Origin: Saprolegnia diclina VS20
Taxonomy: Eukaryota > Oomycota > Saprolegniomycetes > Saprolegniales > Saprolegniaceae
NCBI RefSeq assembly: GCF_000281045.1
Contig: NW_008246076.1
Location: forward strand, 448,209-474,742
Direction of reading: 5' to 3'
Length of the DNA stretch: 26,534 bases
Positions 1-8,447 of the stretch are shown here, in pieces (within the stretch, counting starts at the first letter, position 1; each line of letters starts with the position of its first letter). A program made the translations under genes and the position numbers. The notes under the pieces are model-generated. The model was given only the letters and a program-made list of their open reading frames with translations. It searched no databases and was not told where the DNA came from.

Positions 1-399
1 AGCACCGTTGGTTGCTCCCTCAGAGGAGGTGTCGACGGAGCACCCGAAAGAGACCAGTACATGAGTGGCCGTCGTCGATTCGTCAATAGTACCGCCGTCT
101 ACCGCCCTTGCACAAGATATTCGCGATGTGCACGTTGCAGTGCGTATATTCTGTAAAATCCAGTGGTCCTGATCACTGTCGTGTTCGGCAACGTCCAGCT
201 CAACCGTGGGTTCTCGGTCGTACATCATTGGTGAATTCGGTGTGTTAACTGGACCGGGGAATTATATACGGATAATATATTTAACCGGACACAATACGGT
301 TGTATCCGCCAAGATGGCTCGTTCCCTTGCCAGCCCAGATTGAAGTTGGATGCCAGCTTACGCTCAGTGGTGTGCTTTAACATGGAATAGCAGGGGTCT
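1..399. other. Spacer with no gene recognised
   Basis: No open frame with coding character, RNA gene or repeat array is visible. An AT-rich patch around 255-285 is roughly self-complementary but too imperfect to call. The window edge may cut the end of a neighbouring gene; nothing in the sequence proves it. Confidence 0.5.
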
Positions 400-1261
400 C
401 TAAAGCTGTTGCTTATCCGAGTCAGCTTTGCCGCTGTCCTGTCTCCTGGTGTTCTTCAGCCCTCGGCACACACAGGCTCTCTTTGAAACACGGACTGGTT
501 GGACTGCTTTCGTGTTCACAAAATTCTTTTGTTGAAAACTTGTTCTGTGTACGTGGAATCCACAAGTGTAGCCGTCGATCGATCGTGCCAGTGCAGTGGA
601 CTGCTTCAACCAACGGAGGAGCAACAGAAATGAACTTCTGAGGTTGTGGCCCAAGATCTGCTCAATTTCGCAGTCCTTGAAGAGAATGGCGTTGCCGAGC
701 CACCCGTCCTTGACGGCGTCGGCGAAAATGCCCCACAGGGCAAGGCGGACCGTGCCGCTGCCGTCGTTGGAGTGCCGATGAGCGTGAGCACACGTTTGGA
801 CGCCCAACGAAGTCGAGTACAACTGCGGGTACTGGCGACCGCTCTTTGCCGATTGGCTCGCGTCCGGGCATGCGACGCACCTCGGCATTATCGGACTCAC
901 ATGCGATGACACTGTCGGCTTTGCACGGGCGATCGCCGTCACGACGTCGCTCACAAGCCTTCAGCTTGCCGTGACCTTTGGTGTGCTGCAAGGCTTGGTT
1001 GACATCGCCACCCCGCTAAAGGCCATCACAAAGCTACGACTAGCGCCCAAGAACGCGTAGTGGCATCGCTTCCACCGATGCTGTATCGTCGTCGGGGATG
1101 CAAATGGGCGGCAGCGTCCCGTCATCTTGAAAGGCGTGCACGTCGGCCTGGCCGGGCGCGCTATTATGCAAGTGGTGTGGATGATAGCTGGCCGCAATAG
1201 CTGCGGCCAAGTCTGCTATCGCGCGTTTTCTGCGTTGCACAATGCGCGCCTTTTCCTGCAC
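400..1261 (-). pseudogene. Decayed protein-coding relic, minus strand
   Basis: Coding-like protein sequence runs on the minus strand but is broken. One frame is open from 1261 to 1040. A second frame, shifted relative to it, continues from about 1197 to 400 and is interrupted by one in-frame TGA at 961-963. The best-preserved stretch (about 800-640) reads like a real protein, with the segments GSGTVRLALWGIFADAV and DGWLGNAILFKDCEIEQIL, and a Leu-rich hydrophobic stretch follows. No good ATG starts the frames, and third-position G/C bias is weaker than in the intact genes. I read this as a fragment of a degenerated gene, perhaps of a multicopy family, with at least one frameshift and one stop. 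I do not recognise the family. The alternative is a living gene whose short introns remove the breaks, but no good donor/acceptor pair does this. Confidence 0.35.
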
Positions 1262-1265
1262 GTGG

Positions 1266-1302
1266 CCAATGAGAACGTAGCTGCGGGTTCATTTTGCCCA
1301 AT
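1266..1302 (+). promoter_or_regulatory. Two CCAAT boxes upstream of the methyltransferase gene
   Basis: CCAAT pentamers are at 1266-1270 and 1298-1302, about 165-200 bp before the ATG at 1467. CCAAT boxes bind NF-Y in eukaryotes. The role here is inferred from position only. Confidence 0.3.
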
Positions 1303-1466
1303 CAATTATCATACTGCACCGACAAGGACAAAGACGGCATCAATCGCCAGTGAGCTGGTGTCACCACCACGAGGTTCTACCAGTATCACTCTTGAATATA
1401 CAGCCTCGTGCCAACGTCTTCTCTTGCTTCACGCATTGTAACGCCGTGTCCCTATACTCGCACACA

Positions 1467-2525
1467 ATGCATCGATTCCACCGCCTCAACTGTCGCTTCT
1501 TCTCGACAACTCATCGCAGCCAGCACTCGGACCTCGTCGGCGCGACAGCACACATGCTCAAGCAGGCAGTCTTGCCGCTGGTCACCTCGAAAGGCACGGC
1601 CTCGCCGCTCACGCTTCGGGTGCTGGACGCTGGCGCCGGCGGCCATTCGATGCCACTGCTCTCGACCGTACTCACGCAGTGCGAGCAGCTCGTTCCGTGG
1701 GAGACTCGTCGCGAGTATCTCGCCTTGCACGCGTCCAGCAGCCGCGCCGATGTATCGGCGCTCGTCGATGCGCTGGCGTCGGACCATTCGTACGTGCCGT
1801 CGCACGCGAATGCGTTCGCCGGTGTCCTCCACAACAGCAACTTTCAGCAGCTCGTGCCACACAACTCGGTGGACCTCTGCGTCTCGTACGCTGCGCTCCA
1901 GTGGCTTTCCATGTTGCCGTCGTCCGTGCCAGGGCCGATGCTCACGCCCGACAACGTCTCGGGCGACGTGACGTGGCAAGCGGCAGCGACCGCCGACTTG
2001 ACCGCCTTTCTCACGTTACGTGCGGCCGAAGTCGTCGACGACGGCGTATTGTCGATGACGCTCATGGCCGACGTCGGCGCGTCGACCATGGGCTTGATGG
2101 TGTCGGCGGTCGAGTCGGCGCTCACAGACCTCGTAGCGCTCGATCTGCTTTCGCCGACCTCGCTCGACGCGATCGCCATTGGCTGGTACCTGCGCAGCAT
2201 GGACGACGTGGCTACCGCAGCCAGTGTCGTCGTCGACAAGTGGGACCGCATCGAGCTGCGCGCGATCTCGTTGCCGATGCAGACGCCGAATGCAACCGCG
2301 ATGGCCATGTCCATCCTCTCGCTCTTGGGGCCCGCGCTGGCGTCGGGCTTGACGGAGCTCGAGCGATCCAACCCAGCGCTGGAGAGTGCGCTGATCGAGC
2401 GCTTGACTGCGCGCTTTACCGAGCCTGTCTGCGTCCGTGACAAGACCGCACCGCTCTATGACGTCATGACGATCGACTACATTTACGCAGCGTTCGCGCG
2501 CCGCCACCGCGCGCTTTCGATCTAG
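1467..2525 (+). CDS. SABATH-type SAM-dependent carboxyl methyltransferase
   Basis: Single-exon gene of 352 residues, close to the ~350-380 usual for the SABATH (Methyltransf_7) family, which methylates carboxyl groups of small acids such as salicylate or jasmonate using S-adenosylmethionine. The SAM-binding loop is visible at residues 52-61 (VLDAGAGGHS). The family-like block around 129-150 (LVPHNSVDLCVSYAALQWLS) has the conserved Trp seen in SABATH proteins as HWLS. The first in-frame ATG is 1467; the open frame reaches further upstream without ATG. From this start the N terminus is basic with no acidic residues in the first 20 (MHRFHRLNCRFFSTTHRS) and resembles a mitochondrial presequence, which is an inference. 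The substrate cannot be told from sequence. Weaker alternative: a generic class I methyltransferase outside SABATH. Confidence 0.7.
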   Translation: MHRFHRLNCRFFSTTHRSQHSDLVGATAHMLKQAVLPLVTSKGTASPLTLRVLDAGAGGHSMPLLSTVLTQCEQLVPWETRREYLALHASSSRADVSALVDALASDHSYVPSHANAFAGVLHNSNFQQLVPHNSVDLCVSYAALQWLSMLPSSVPGPMLTPDNVSGDVTWQAAATADLTAFLTLRAAEVVDDGVLSMTLMADVGASTMGLMVSAVESALTDLVALDLLSPTSLDAIAIGWYLRSMDDVATAASVVVDKWDRIELRAISLPMQTPNATAMAMSILSLLGPALASGLTELERSNPALESALIERLTARFTEPVCVRDKTAPLYDVMTIDYIYAAFARRHRALSI

Positions 2526-2824
2526 TCGGAAACGATTCTCGGTGAAGCAGATTTCGGCCAGATTTCAGATTTCAGATGTAAGAAACAAAACACCAGCTTA
2601 CATTCTAGTGTGTTTGTCTCGGTGCTCGGAGCCGTCCTATTCCTTCAAGTAGTAGTACTGAGTACTAGCACACTCTGGTAGGAGTCTGCTAGCAGGTAGA
2701 ATGCAGATGCGCTCTCCTCTCTACCAGAACGCGCGCCTGCGATGGCGTCTCCATCACTCTTCTCTGCCGACCTCGGTGCGAGCACATTTACGGTCCTGCT
2801 GGACAGTCACATGGGAGGGATGTA

Positions 2825-3487
2825 TTACGCCGTCTCCTTGCGCTGTGTCGGGAGCCACCGATGATCCTTGTTGGCGTTCTTCTTGCGGCGCTTGGCCATA
2901 AACTTGGAGAGCCGACCCGACTCTTGGAGCTCGTCGTACTTGGCCTTGAGCTCGACCTGCTTCTTGTCTTTGCGCTTGAGGTAGAACGCGCTCTTGCCGT
3001 TCGCGACGGCTTCGCGCTCTTCGCGCTTGCGCTTCTGCGTCGCCTCGCGGATCTTGTCGGCGCGGTGCGTCTCGGCGCGCTCCTGCTTGCGTGACGCGAG
3101 CTCTTCCTTGAGCGCGGCCTTGCGCGTCGCGCTCTTGGCCTTCTTGAGCTGCTTCTTGACCTCGTCGAGCTCGGCGTCCTTGTAGTCTTCGAGAAACGTG
3201 TACGCCTTCTTGAAGAGGTCTTCGTTGAGCTTGCCGCTCGCCGCGTCAAAGCGCGGGTCGCGCGACGCCTTCTTTCGGATCTGAAGCACCTCGCGGAAGC
3301 GAGCGACCGGTCGCTTGGAGGTCATCTCGCGCGGGCAGTTCTTGTTGGCGCGCTTCGTGGTGGGCCCATCGTCGTCGTCGCCACTGCCTTCGTCCGAGGA
3401 CGCGGCCTTGGGCGCGTTGGCGAAGCCGCTCTTCTTGAGCGCCAAGCGCTCTTCGATCGTTAGGTCGGCGTCGTTGCCCTTGGCCAT
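2825..3487 (-). CDS. RRP36: rRNA-processing protein RRP36 homologue
   Basis: 220-residue, highly basic protein. RRP36 (DUF947) acts in the nucleolus in early cleavages of the 35S pre-rRNA and in 40S subunit assembly. Family features visible are the segment SKRPVARFREVLQIRKK followed by the DPRF motif (near residue 85), the KAYTFLEDYKDAEL block, a long Lys/Arg/Glu coiled coil, and the C-terminal GKSAFYLKRKDKK and KRRKKNANKDHRW segments. The start chosen is the first ATG of the conserved part (3487, MAKGNDADLT). The frame stays open to 3646 but that stretch is not family-like and overlaps CCAAT boxes. An acidic Ser/Asp patch lies at about residues 30-40. No intron is seen. It lies tail to tail with the methyltransferase gene (299 bp) and head to head with the ankyrin-PH-RING gene. 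Confidence 0.85.
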   Translation of the reverse strand: MAKGNDADLTIEERLALKKSGFANAPKAASSDEGSGDDDDGPTTKRANKNCPREMTSKRPVARFREVLQIRKKASRDPRFDAASGKLNEDLFKKAYTFLEDYKDAELDEVKKQLKKAKSATRKAALKEELASRKQERAETHRADKIREATQKRKREEREAVANGKSAFYLKRKDKKQVELKAKYDELQESGRLSKFMAKRRKKNANKDHRWLPTQRKETA

Positions 3488-3921
3488 GCTTGCTACAAGT
3501 ACTGGATCATTGGTCCCAAAACTGATTGGTCGAAAGCCCTTCGATCGAAGTTTCTTAAATTCGGCATCCTTGCTGCCTCGATCTGTACGACGCAAAAGAG
3601 GTGCGCGCGCTTGCAGCCCGTACCAAAGGAATGCAAGTACAAACATGCGTTCTTCTCACTGCGCAAGGCGCGATGCCAACGGCGCGGCAATCGGCTCGTT
3701 GTGGCAGCGGATCTGCTCTTGCGGGACGGTGTTCTGTGCTGCAAGGTGGCATCTGCCGAATCCTCCCGTAGTACATTTTTCGGATTAATATCAGATACAA
3801 AGTACCAATAGTTCTGAGGGCGTTTAATTAATTACAAAGGGGGCACGAAGTTCGAAGTGGACCTCGATTCGGATTGGCTACTGAGTCGCCTTTCGCAGCC
3901 CATATTTGCTCTGCCCACGTC
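3488..3921. promoter_or_regulatory. Divergent intergenic promoter region, RRP36 / ankyrin-PH-RING 1
   Basis: 434 bp between two divergent starts. ATTGG/CCAAT boxes occur at 3509-3513 and 3524-3529 (just upstream of RRP36, in its CCAAT orientation) and at 3872-3877 (GATTGG, about 45 bp before the ATG at 3922). Function is inferred from position and motif. Confidence 0.4.
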
Positions 3922-5379
3922 ATGGCGCCGGCGAGGTCGGTCGGCGCAGCGCTCTGGGAGGCCGCCCGCCACGGCAAGCTCGACGACCTCAAGAAGCTCC
4001 TCAGGCGCATTAGCAGCGACATTTCGCTCAAGCCCATGCTCGAGTTCCGCCACCCGATGGAGGGCACGACGCCGCTGCTCGCCGCCACCTTGCACAACCA
4101 CGCGGCCGCGCTTCTGCTGCTCATCGAAGCAGGCGTCCGTGTCCACGCGACGACGCGAACCAAGAAGAAGAGCACGCCGCTCCACGTCGCTGCGTACTAT
4201 GGCTACGACGCGATTGTGCGGCTCTTGCTCCAGCACGGCGCCGACGTCTACCGCCAGAACGCGCTCGGTCTTTTGCCGCTGGACGTCGCACGCTTCAAGG
4301 TTCAGACGGCGTGCGTCGATGCGCTTCTGCGTGCGATGGAAGTGTTCCAGGCGCCCATGAGTTATCGCAACGCGGCCAAGGTCTTCAAGAGCTGGCGGCG
4401 CTGCTTTGTGCGGCTGCTGCGTGTCTCGGGTGAAAAAGCCACGCCGCAGTACGAGCTCGCGTTCTACCCGACCAAGGACAGCGTGTGCCCAACCAAAGTC
4501 GCTTGGTTCAACCCGCAAGTCTCTGTCCTGGAGGCCCACCCCGACGACGCGCTGGAGCTCCGGTTTACACCGGCGGCGATCTGGGTTCCGTACCGTCCAT
4601 CGACGTTTACCCGCGACGTGGGCGCTTTGCCGCGAGCCAAGCAGCAACCTCGGGCCTTCCGCCTCCTCGTCGAATCGGCAAATGCGGTGCAAGAGTGGTG
4701 CAACATTGGGATTGTCGTGGCCGTGCAGAGCCGCCGACACGCCAACGCCGCCGACGTCTTTGTCCCACAAGCCACCAACCCGTATGCTGACGGCATTGCC
4801 GAGTTTATTGCAGCATCGCTGGCTGCGAACGAAAAGCATCAAGTGCACGCAACCACGAGCCGTGCAGCACCGCCCAGTCCAGCCAGCAACCCCGCCAGTC
4901 CAGCCAGCAACCCCGCCAGTCCAGCCAGCAACCCCGTCAGTCCAGCAAGTATGCCATCGAGTCCAATCTTTTCCCTGCCCTCAGCATGCAAACCACCGAG
5001 CCCAGGAGTCACTCATCGACCAAGCTCCCGAACGAATTTGCCTTTCAACTTTGACAAGCTCGCCATCGGTCCTGTGGCGGCACAGCCACTGCCAGCGTCT
5101 GCACCGTCGTTTCCGGGGTTGATGGCAGCACCAAGCGCGCCGCCCCTCGACGAGACACTTCCTGTGCACGTGCGTGGGCCGCCGCCGTCGTACCGGCAAG
5201 CCATCACGTCGCATGCGAACGACGGCGCCGAGTGCATCATTTGCTTGGACGCCCCAAAGAACAGCGTGACGCTTCCGTGCCGGCATCTTGCGTGCTGTAG
5301 CCGCTGCCTCGCACAAGACGTCTCGCTCTGTCCTGTCTGCCGCGCCCCCATCGAATCGGTGCTTCAAGTGTTTACTTGA
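3922..5379 (+). CDS. Ankyrin-repeat / PH-like / RING-finger protein 1
   Basis: Intronless gene, 485 residues. Order: ankyrin repeats at about residues 8-125 (TTPLLAATLHNHAAALLLLI; STPLHVAAYYGYDAIVRLLL; NALGLLPLDVAR), a PH-like region at about 140-290 (WRRCFVRLLRV near its start, a hydrophobic helix with VQEWCNIGIV near its end), a Pro/Ser-rich linker with 7-residue repeats, then a C-terminal C3HC4 RING (CIIC...CRHLACCSRC...CPVC). The RING-HC type suggests an E3 ubiquitin ligase, with the ankyrin part binding a target and the PH-like part a membrane lipid or protein. These roles follow from the domains and are not shown. The ATG at 3922 is preferred because the open extension upstream overlaps a CCAAT box. 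A paralogue with the same domain order is at 8448-9717. It converges on the TMEM198-like gene (110 bp). Confidence 0.85.
   Translation: MAPARSVGAALWEAARHGKLDDLKKLLRRISSDISLKPMLEFRHPMEGTTPLLAATLHNHAAALLLLIEAGVRVHATTRTKKKSTPLHVAAYYGYDAIVRLLLQHGADVYRQNALGLLPLDVARFKVQTACVDALLRAMEVFQAPMSYRNAAKVFKSWRRCFVRLLRVSGEKATPQYELAFYPTKDSVCPTKVAWFNPQVSVLEAHPDDALELRFTPAAIWVPYRPSTFTRDVGALPRAKQQPRAFRLLVESANAVQEWCNIGIVVAVQSRRHANAADVFVPQATNPYADGIAEFIAASLAANEKHQVHATTSRAAPPSPASNPASPASNPASPASNPVSPASMPSSPIFSLPSACKPPSPGVTHRPSSRTNLPFNFDKLAIGPVAAQPLPASAPSFPGLMAAPSAPPLDETLPVHVRGPPPSYRQAITSHANDGAECIICLDAPKNSVTLPCRHLACCSRCLAQDVSLCPVCRAPIESVLQVFT
4876..4938 (+). repeat. 21-bp tandem repeat, three copies, in-frame
   Basis: Three adjacent 21-bp units encode SPASNPA three times (the last copy ends in Val), followed by a partial unit. 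They lie in the Pro/Ser-rich linker of the ankyrin-PH-RING protein. Copy number could vary without breaking the frame. Confidence 0.9.
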
Positions 5380-5489
5380 TGCTAAAGTTATAAACGTTCA
5401 ACTTGTCTGCGTTCGCATGATACCCCAATTTTGCATTCCGAAATAAATAACAACAGCGACGACAACTACAACTACTGTCGGTAAGAAAC

Positions 5490-6182
5490 TCACTTGTCTT
5501 GTTCGTGGATGGCAGTGGAGGGAGTGCTGATAGCAATTGAAACGTGGTCGGCACTCGGTGGTGTAGCCAGCACGTCGTCGTCGTCGTCGCGGGGGGTCGG
5601 CGTTGCCAATGCCGTCGCTGCGAGGCTTGGGCGGCGCCACGCCGGCTGCCCCATCGCACAGAGCAGCTGGATTGGAATAGCCACCGACTCGATCGTGCAC
5701 ATGCCAATGAGGTGGAGAAAATCGAACGAGCCATTTTGCACCGCAAACGTGCTGCCGTGCATGACGAGGGCGGCGCCGAGCGTCGAGGTCGCCACGATGA
5801 GCGCGTTGCGTTCCGTACATCGGAGAAAGAGCAGTGCGACGAACGCCGCCCAGACGCCCGCCACGATCCCAAACGCGACGTCGACCACCGGACGCATCGC
5901 GTAAGCGCTAATGGCGCCGACGGCTGCCATGGCCAGCGCGATCAAGGTCAGCGTGGTCAAGCGCATGGCCTCGTCGAGGCCACCGTGGCGGTGGCCCGCG
6001 TAAAAGACAAGGGTGACGATCGCAATAGGTACGATCGCGGCGAGAGGCGAGACGTAGAAGGTAAAGAGACTGCCGAGGAGACCGAGGAAGAGCGCAATCA
6101 TGTAGGCGAGGCGGTAGCCGAGGCAGCAGCACGTGACCCCGAGGAGGACAAAGGTCGTTGCGACCGGCGAGTAGTCGGCCAT
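5490..6182 (-). CDS. Multipass membrane protein, TMEM198/DUF4203-like
   Basis: 230 residues. About seven hydrophobic segments fill residues 5-180 (for example VATTFVLLGVTCCCLGYRLA, MIALFLGLLGSLFTFYVS, IVPIAIVTLVFYAG, LTLIALAMAAVGAISAYA). The hydrophilic C-terminal tail, about 55 residues, contains a five-Asp run. Segment number, glycine-rich helix packing and the short loops resemble the TMEM198 (DUF4203) family, whose animal member is tied to Wnt receptor phosphorylation. Family assignment is by overall look, not a diagnostic motif. The start is the ATG at 6182 (MADYSP); the frame is open 17 codons further upstream (to 6233). No signal peptide apart from the first membrane segment. No intron needed. 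Confidence 0.6.
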   Translation of the reverse strand: MADYSPVATTFVLLGVTCCCLGYRLAYMIALFLGLLGSLFTFYVSPLAAIVPIAIVTLVFYAGHRHGGLDEAMRLTTLTLIALAMAAVGAISAYAMRPVVDVAFGIVAGVWAAFVALLFLRCTERNALIVATSTLGAALVMHGSTFAVQNGSFDFLHLIGMCTIESVAIPIQLLCAMGQPAWRRPSLAATALATPTPRDDDDDVLATPPSADHVSIAISTPSTAIHEQDK

Positions 6183-6772
6183 CGTAGTGAGAACGAGCGC
6201 GCAAGTTTGTGAATAAATGCGTCGTACAATCATCGCGAAATGATCCGGTGGCCTATTATAGGCCAGACATTACGTCGTAAACGGCTAGCTTTGTCAGCTG
6301 GGTGCACGCCGGTCCAGACGTCAACCAACCCGATAGCCAGCCGGTTTCATTGTTACATATGTTTGCGTTATCTAATTTGCTCGTTTCGTCAAACCCTTGC
6401 CGGTACGATACGTTCGAGAGGCGACAACAGCACTTCGTACTACCGTGTTCAATGTGAACACGGGAAGTGATTGGAACAGATTTGGAGGTGTGCTCTTGAT
6501 GCAGCCCATGCATTGACGTGCACTTGTTGTTAGAAAATATGCTCGCTTTCTATGGCAGTTACCTTTGAACGTGAGCAAATGTAACACGATTTTTGTTGAT
6601 GGACCATCATACGCTTTAGACAGTGCAGACACTACGTGCAAGTATACAAAGTTGCCTTCAAGCCGCCCAGCGAACGACGTTGCGTCGTCGTCTGGTCAAC
6701 TGAGAAGATTCGGAGAACCCGCTTGAGTCCTCGTTTCAAAACATCTCTTATAGCAAAACACAACGAATAAGC
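6183..6772. other. Spacer with no gene recognised
   Basis: Upstream region of the TMEM198-like gene. Short open frames on both strands have no coding bias and no recognisable family. No repeat or RNA gene is seen. Confidence 0.5.
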
Positions 6773-7404
6773 TCAGCGATCCAGGCGTATTGTGGTCGAC
6801 AGGCGGAAGGCATAAGCGCGGAGATGCTGCTCAACGACAACGACAACGTGCGCAGTTCTTGTCCGCGAAGGGTTGCGCACTAGAATGCAAAATCGCCATC
6901 GATTGGCCATAGAGTCGGTCGGGATCCAACTTGCGTGATCCATCCATGAAGAATTGGTACAGTGCAGCACGAGTAGATGTTATACCAGCATCCATGAAGC
7001 GGTCCCGGCTCTTTTGAAGAGCGACGCAATTTCCCCACAAAAAGTTTTCTGGAAGCGTCGAGAGACAGTCATCTAGGCCATCACATCACAAGGACTGTAC
7101 TACTGCAACATGACCACACGTAGGTGCCACAATGCACGACAATGTACTGGAATTAGGGACCCGAACTCAAATGCATAGCAGTCAGTACTAGTAGGTCGTC
7201 GACTAGGTAGACGGACAAAACGACTCGATATTCCGCACAACACAGCGTTAGAGACAGCCACCACGTGAACTTCGTTGTAGTCGTCTCGAAAGCGTCGTCT
7301 ACGGATTCGTACGAGGTGCACGCCTTGCCCGGTGCAAGAGCAGGCAGACTGGGTACGCCACTCTGCAGCTCTCTCTGGTAACTATCGGCAATACACTTCT
7401 TCAT
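6773..7404 (-). pseudogene. Probable decayed gene, minus strand, frames broken
   Basis: Several coding-like pieces on the minus strand follow one another in different frames. One is 7321-7100 (contains YNEVHVVAVSNAVLCGISS and CYAFEFGSLIPVHCRALW). A second is open from 7085 to 6831 (contains LPENFLWGNCVALQKSRDRF and SRKLDPDRLYGQSMAILH). The last, 6840-6773, is shifted again (VVVVVEQHLRAYAFRLSTT). No single ATG-initiated frame joins them, and codon third positions are mixed, unlike the intact genes nearby. I interpret this as a degenerate gene or one with introns I cannot place; the family is not recognised. An ATG-initiated 83-codon frame (7404-7153) overlaps it and may be fortuitous. Confidence 0.3.
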
Positions 7405-8366
7405 ACTGATTCACACAAAGGAGCAACGTGAAGGACAGCGTCTAGAGCGTGCGGTAGTTTCCATACAGGAATAATATGCTGGCTGACGCCAGTGGCCTCG
7501 GTACATGAGTAGAGTCGTCGCGAGGCAACATCTAGCAGTCGCTTGGGCTTGCGACTGCCCTCCGCGAGCTCGTTACTAGCAGCTCGCCAACGACGAGCGA
7601 CTCGTGTTGTTACGTATAGTACGCTATCGCATCGATCGCGCGCTCGCCTGTCGAGGACACAAATCCCCTAATCATTTGCTCTAGCTACTAACTTCACTGT
7701 GTAATGCTACAGTGCAAGCATGCAGACATCGAGTAAGCGTCGCAGGATGCGTTGACAGCGATGCCAACGCTGCGCCCACTCGTTCGACACGAAAGACGCC
7801 ACCAACGAACAACTCGCTACATGACAGTTGATAGAAGGGCGGTATGGGAATAGGTTATGCCGTAGTGTAGCCTTCGCAGCGTTACGTACTAGTACAGCTT
7901 GTCAAGAGCCACCGAGATGACTCTTGCTGCTGTACATGTAAACAAGAAGCGGACTCGTTGCATGCCCCACACCCGTGTTTGGGAGAGATAGATGGTTTTC
8001 ATCACCACCTGAGTGAGTCTATGAACGGATGTTGTTATGCAGAGGTGTCCTAGTTTGTGCCGGAGCACGCGTGCACCAGCTCAACTGCATCAATGGATCT
8101 TCCAGCTTCTTGCTTCACCTTTTAGCTTTTAGCTTTTAGCTTTTAGCTTTTAGCTTTTAGCTTTTAGCTTTTAGCTTTTAGCTTTTAGCTTTAGCCCCTA
8201 CGTGGATTCTATGGGGCATTTTTACTTCAGTATGGAAAAAGGTCCTTGCCGTACCGAGTAGCTGCGACCTACCGTTCAAAGACGCTAGTTCCAACGTCTA
8301 TATACCCTAGTCGAGTTGGACAATGTCTTGGAAGAACAATTGTGTGCACAGAATTTCGTTGCCGTT
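7405..8366. other. Gene-poor spacer holding a heptamer array
   Basis: No open frame above background on either strand. The only structure seen is the TTTTAGC array at 8120-8195. Confidence 0.5.
8120..8195 (+). repeat. (TTTTAGC)10 heptamer array
   Basis: Ten perfect consecutive TTTTAGC units occupy 8120-8189, followed by a degenerate TTTAGC (8190-8195) and then CCC. The unit is one change away from a TTTAG-containing telomere-like heptamer (oomycete telomeres are TTTAGGG). It lies about 250 bp upstream of the second ankyrin-PH-RING gene. Confidence 0.95.
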
Positions 8367-8422
8367 GATTGGCGTTTTGGTTTCGATCTATAAATAGCCA
8401 CGCGGCGATCTCAGCTCATTTA
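8367..8422 (+). promoter_or_regulatory. CCAAT, TATA-like and Inr-like elements before ankyrin-PH-RING 2
   Basis: GATTGG at 8367-8372, TATAAATA at 8389-8396 and GCTCATTTA starting at 8414. The last matches the beginning of the oomycete Inr core GCTCATTYY. TATA to Inr spacing is near 30 bp and the ATG at 8448 follows 30 bp later. Position and spacing support a real promoter and the chosen start. Confidence 0.55.
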
Positions 8423-8447
8423 CGCTTCCAGCAGCAGCAGCGCGAGC

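Noticed and set aside
255-285. AT-rich near-palindrome
   Set aside because: Pairing is interrupted by several mismatches and no element end or duplication flanks it.
1679-2440. Long alternative frames over the methyltransferase gene on both strands
   Set aside because: They are Arg/Ala-rich shadows created by the high third-position G/C of the real gene, without motifs or proper starts.
3832-4848. 338-codon minus-strand frame opposite the first ankyrin-PH-RING gene
   Set aside because: Antisense shadow of a clearly conserved plus-strand gene.
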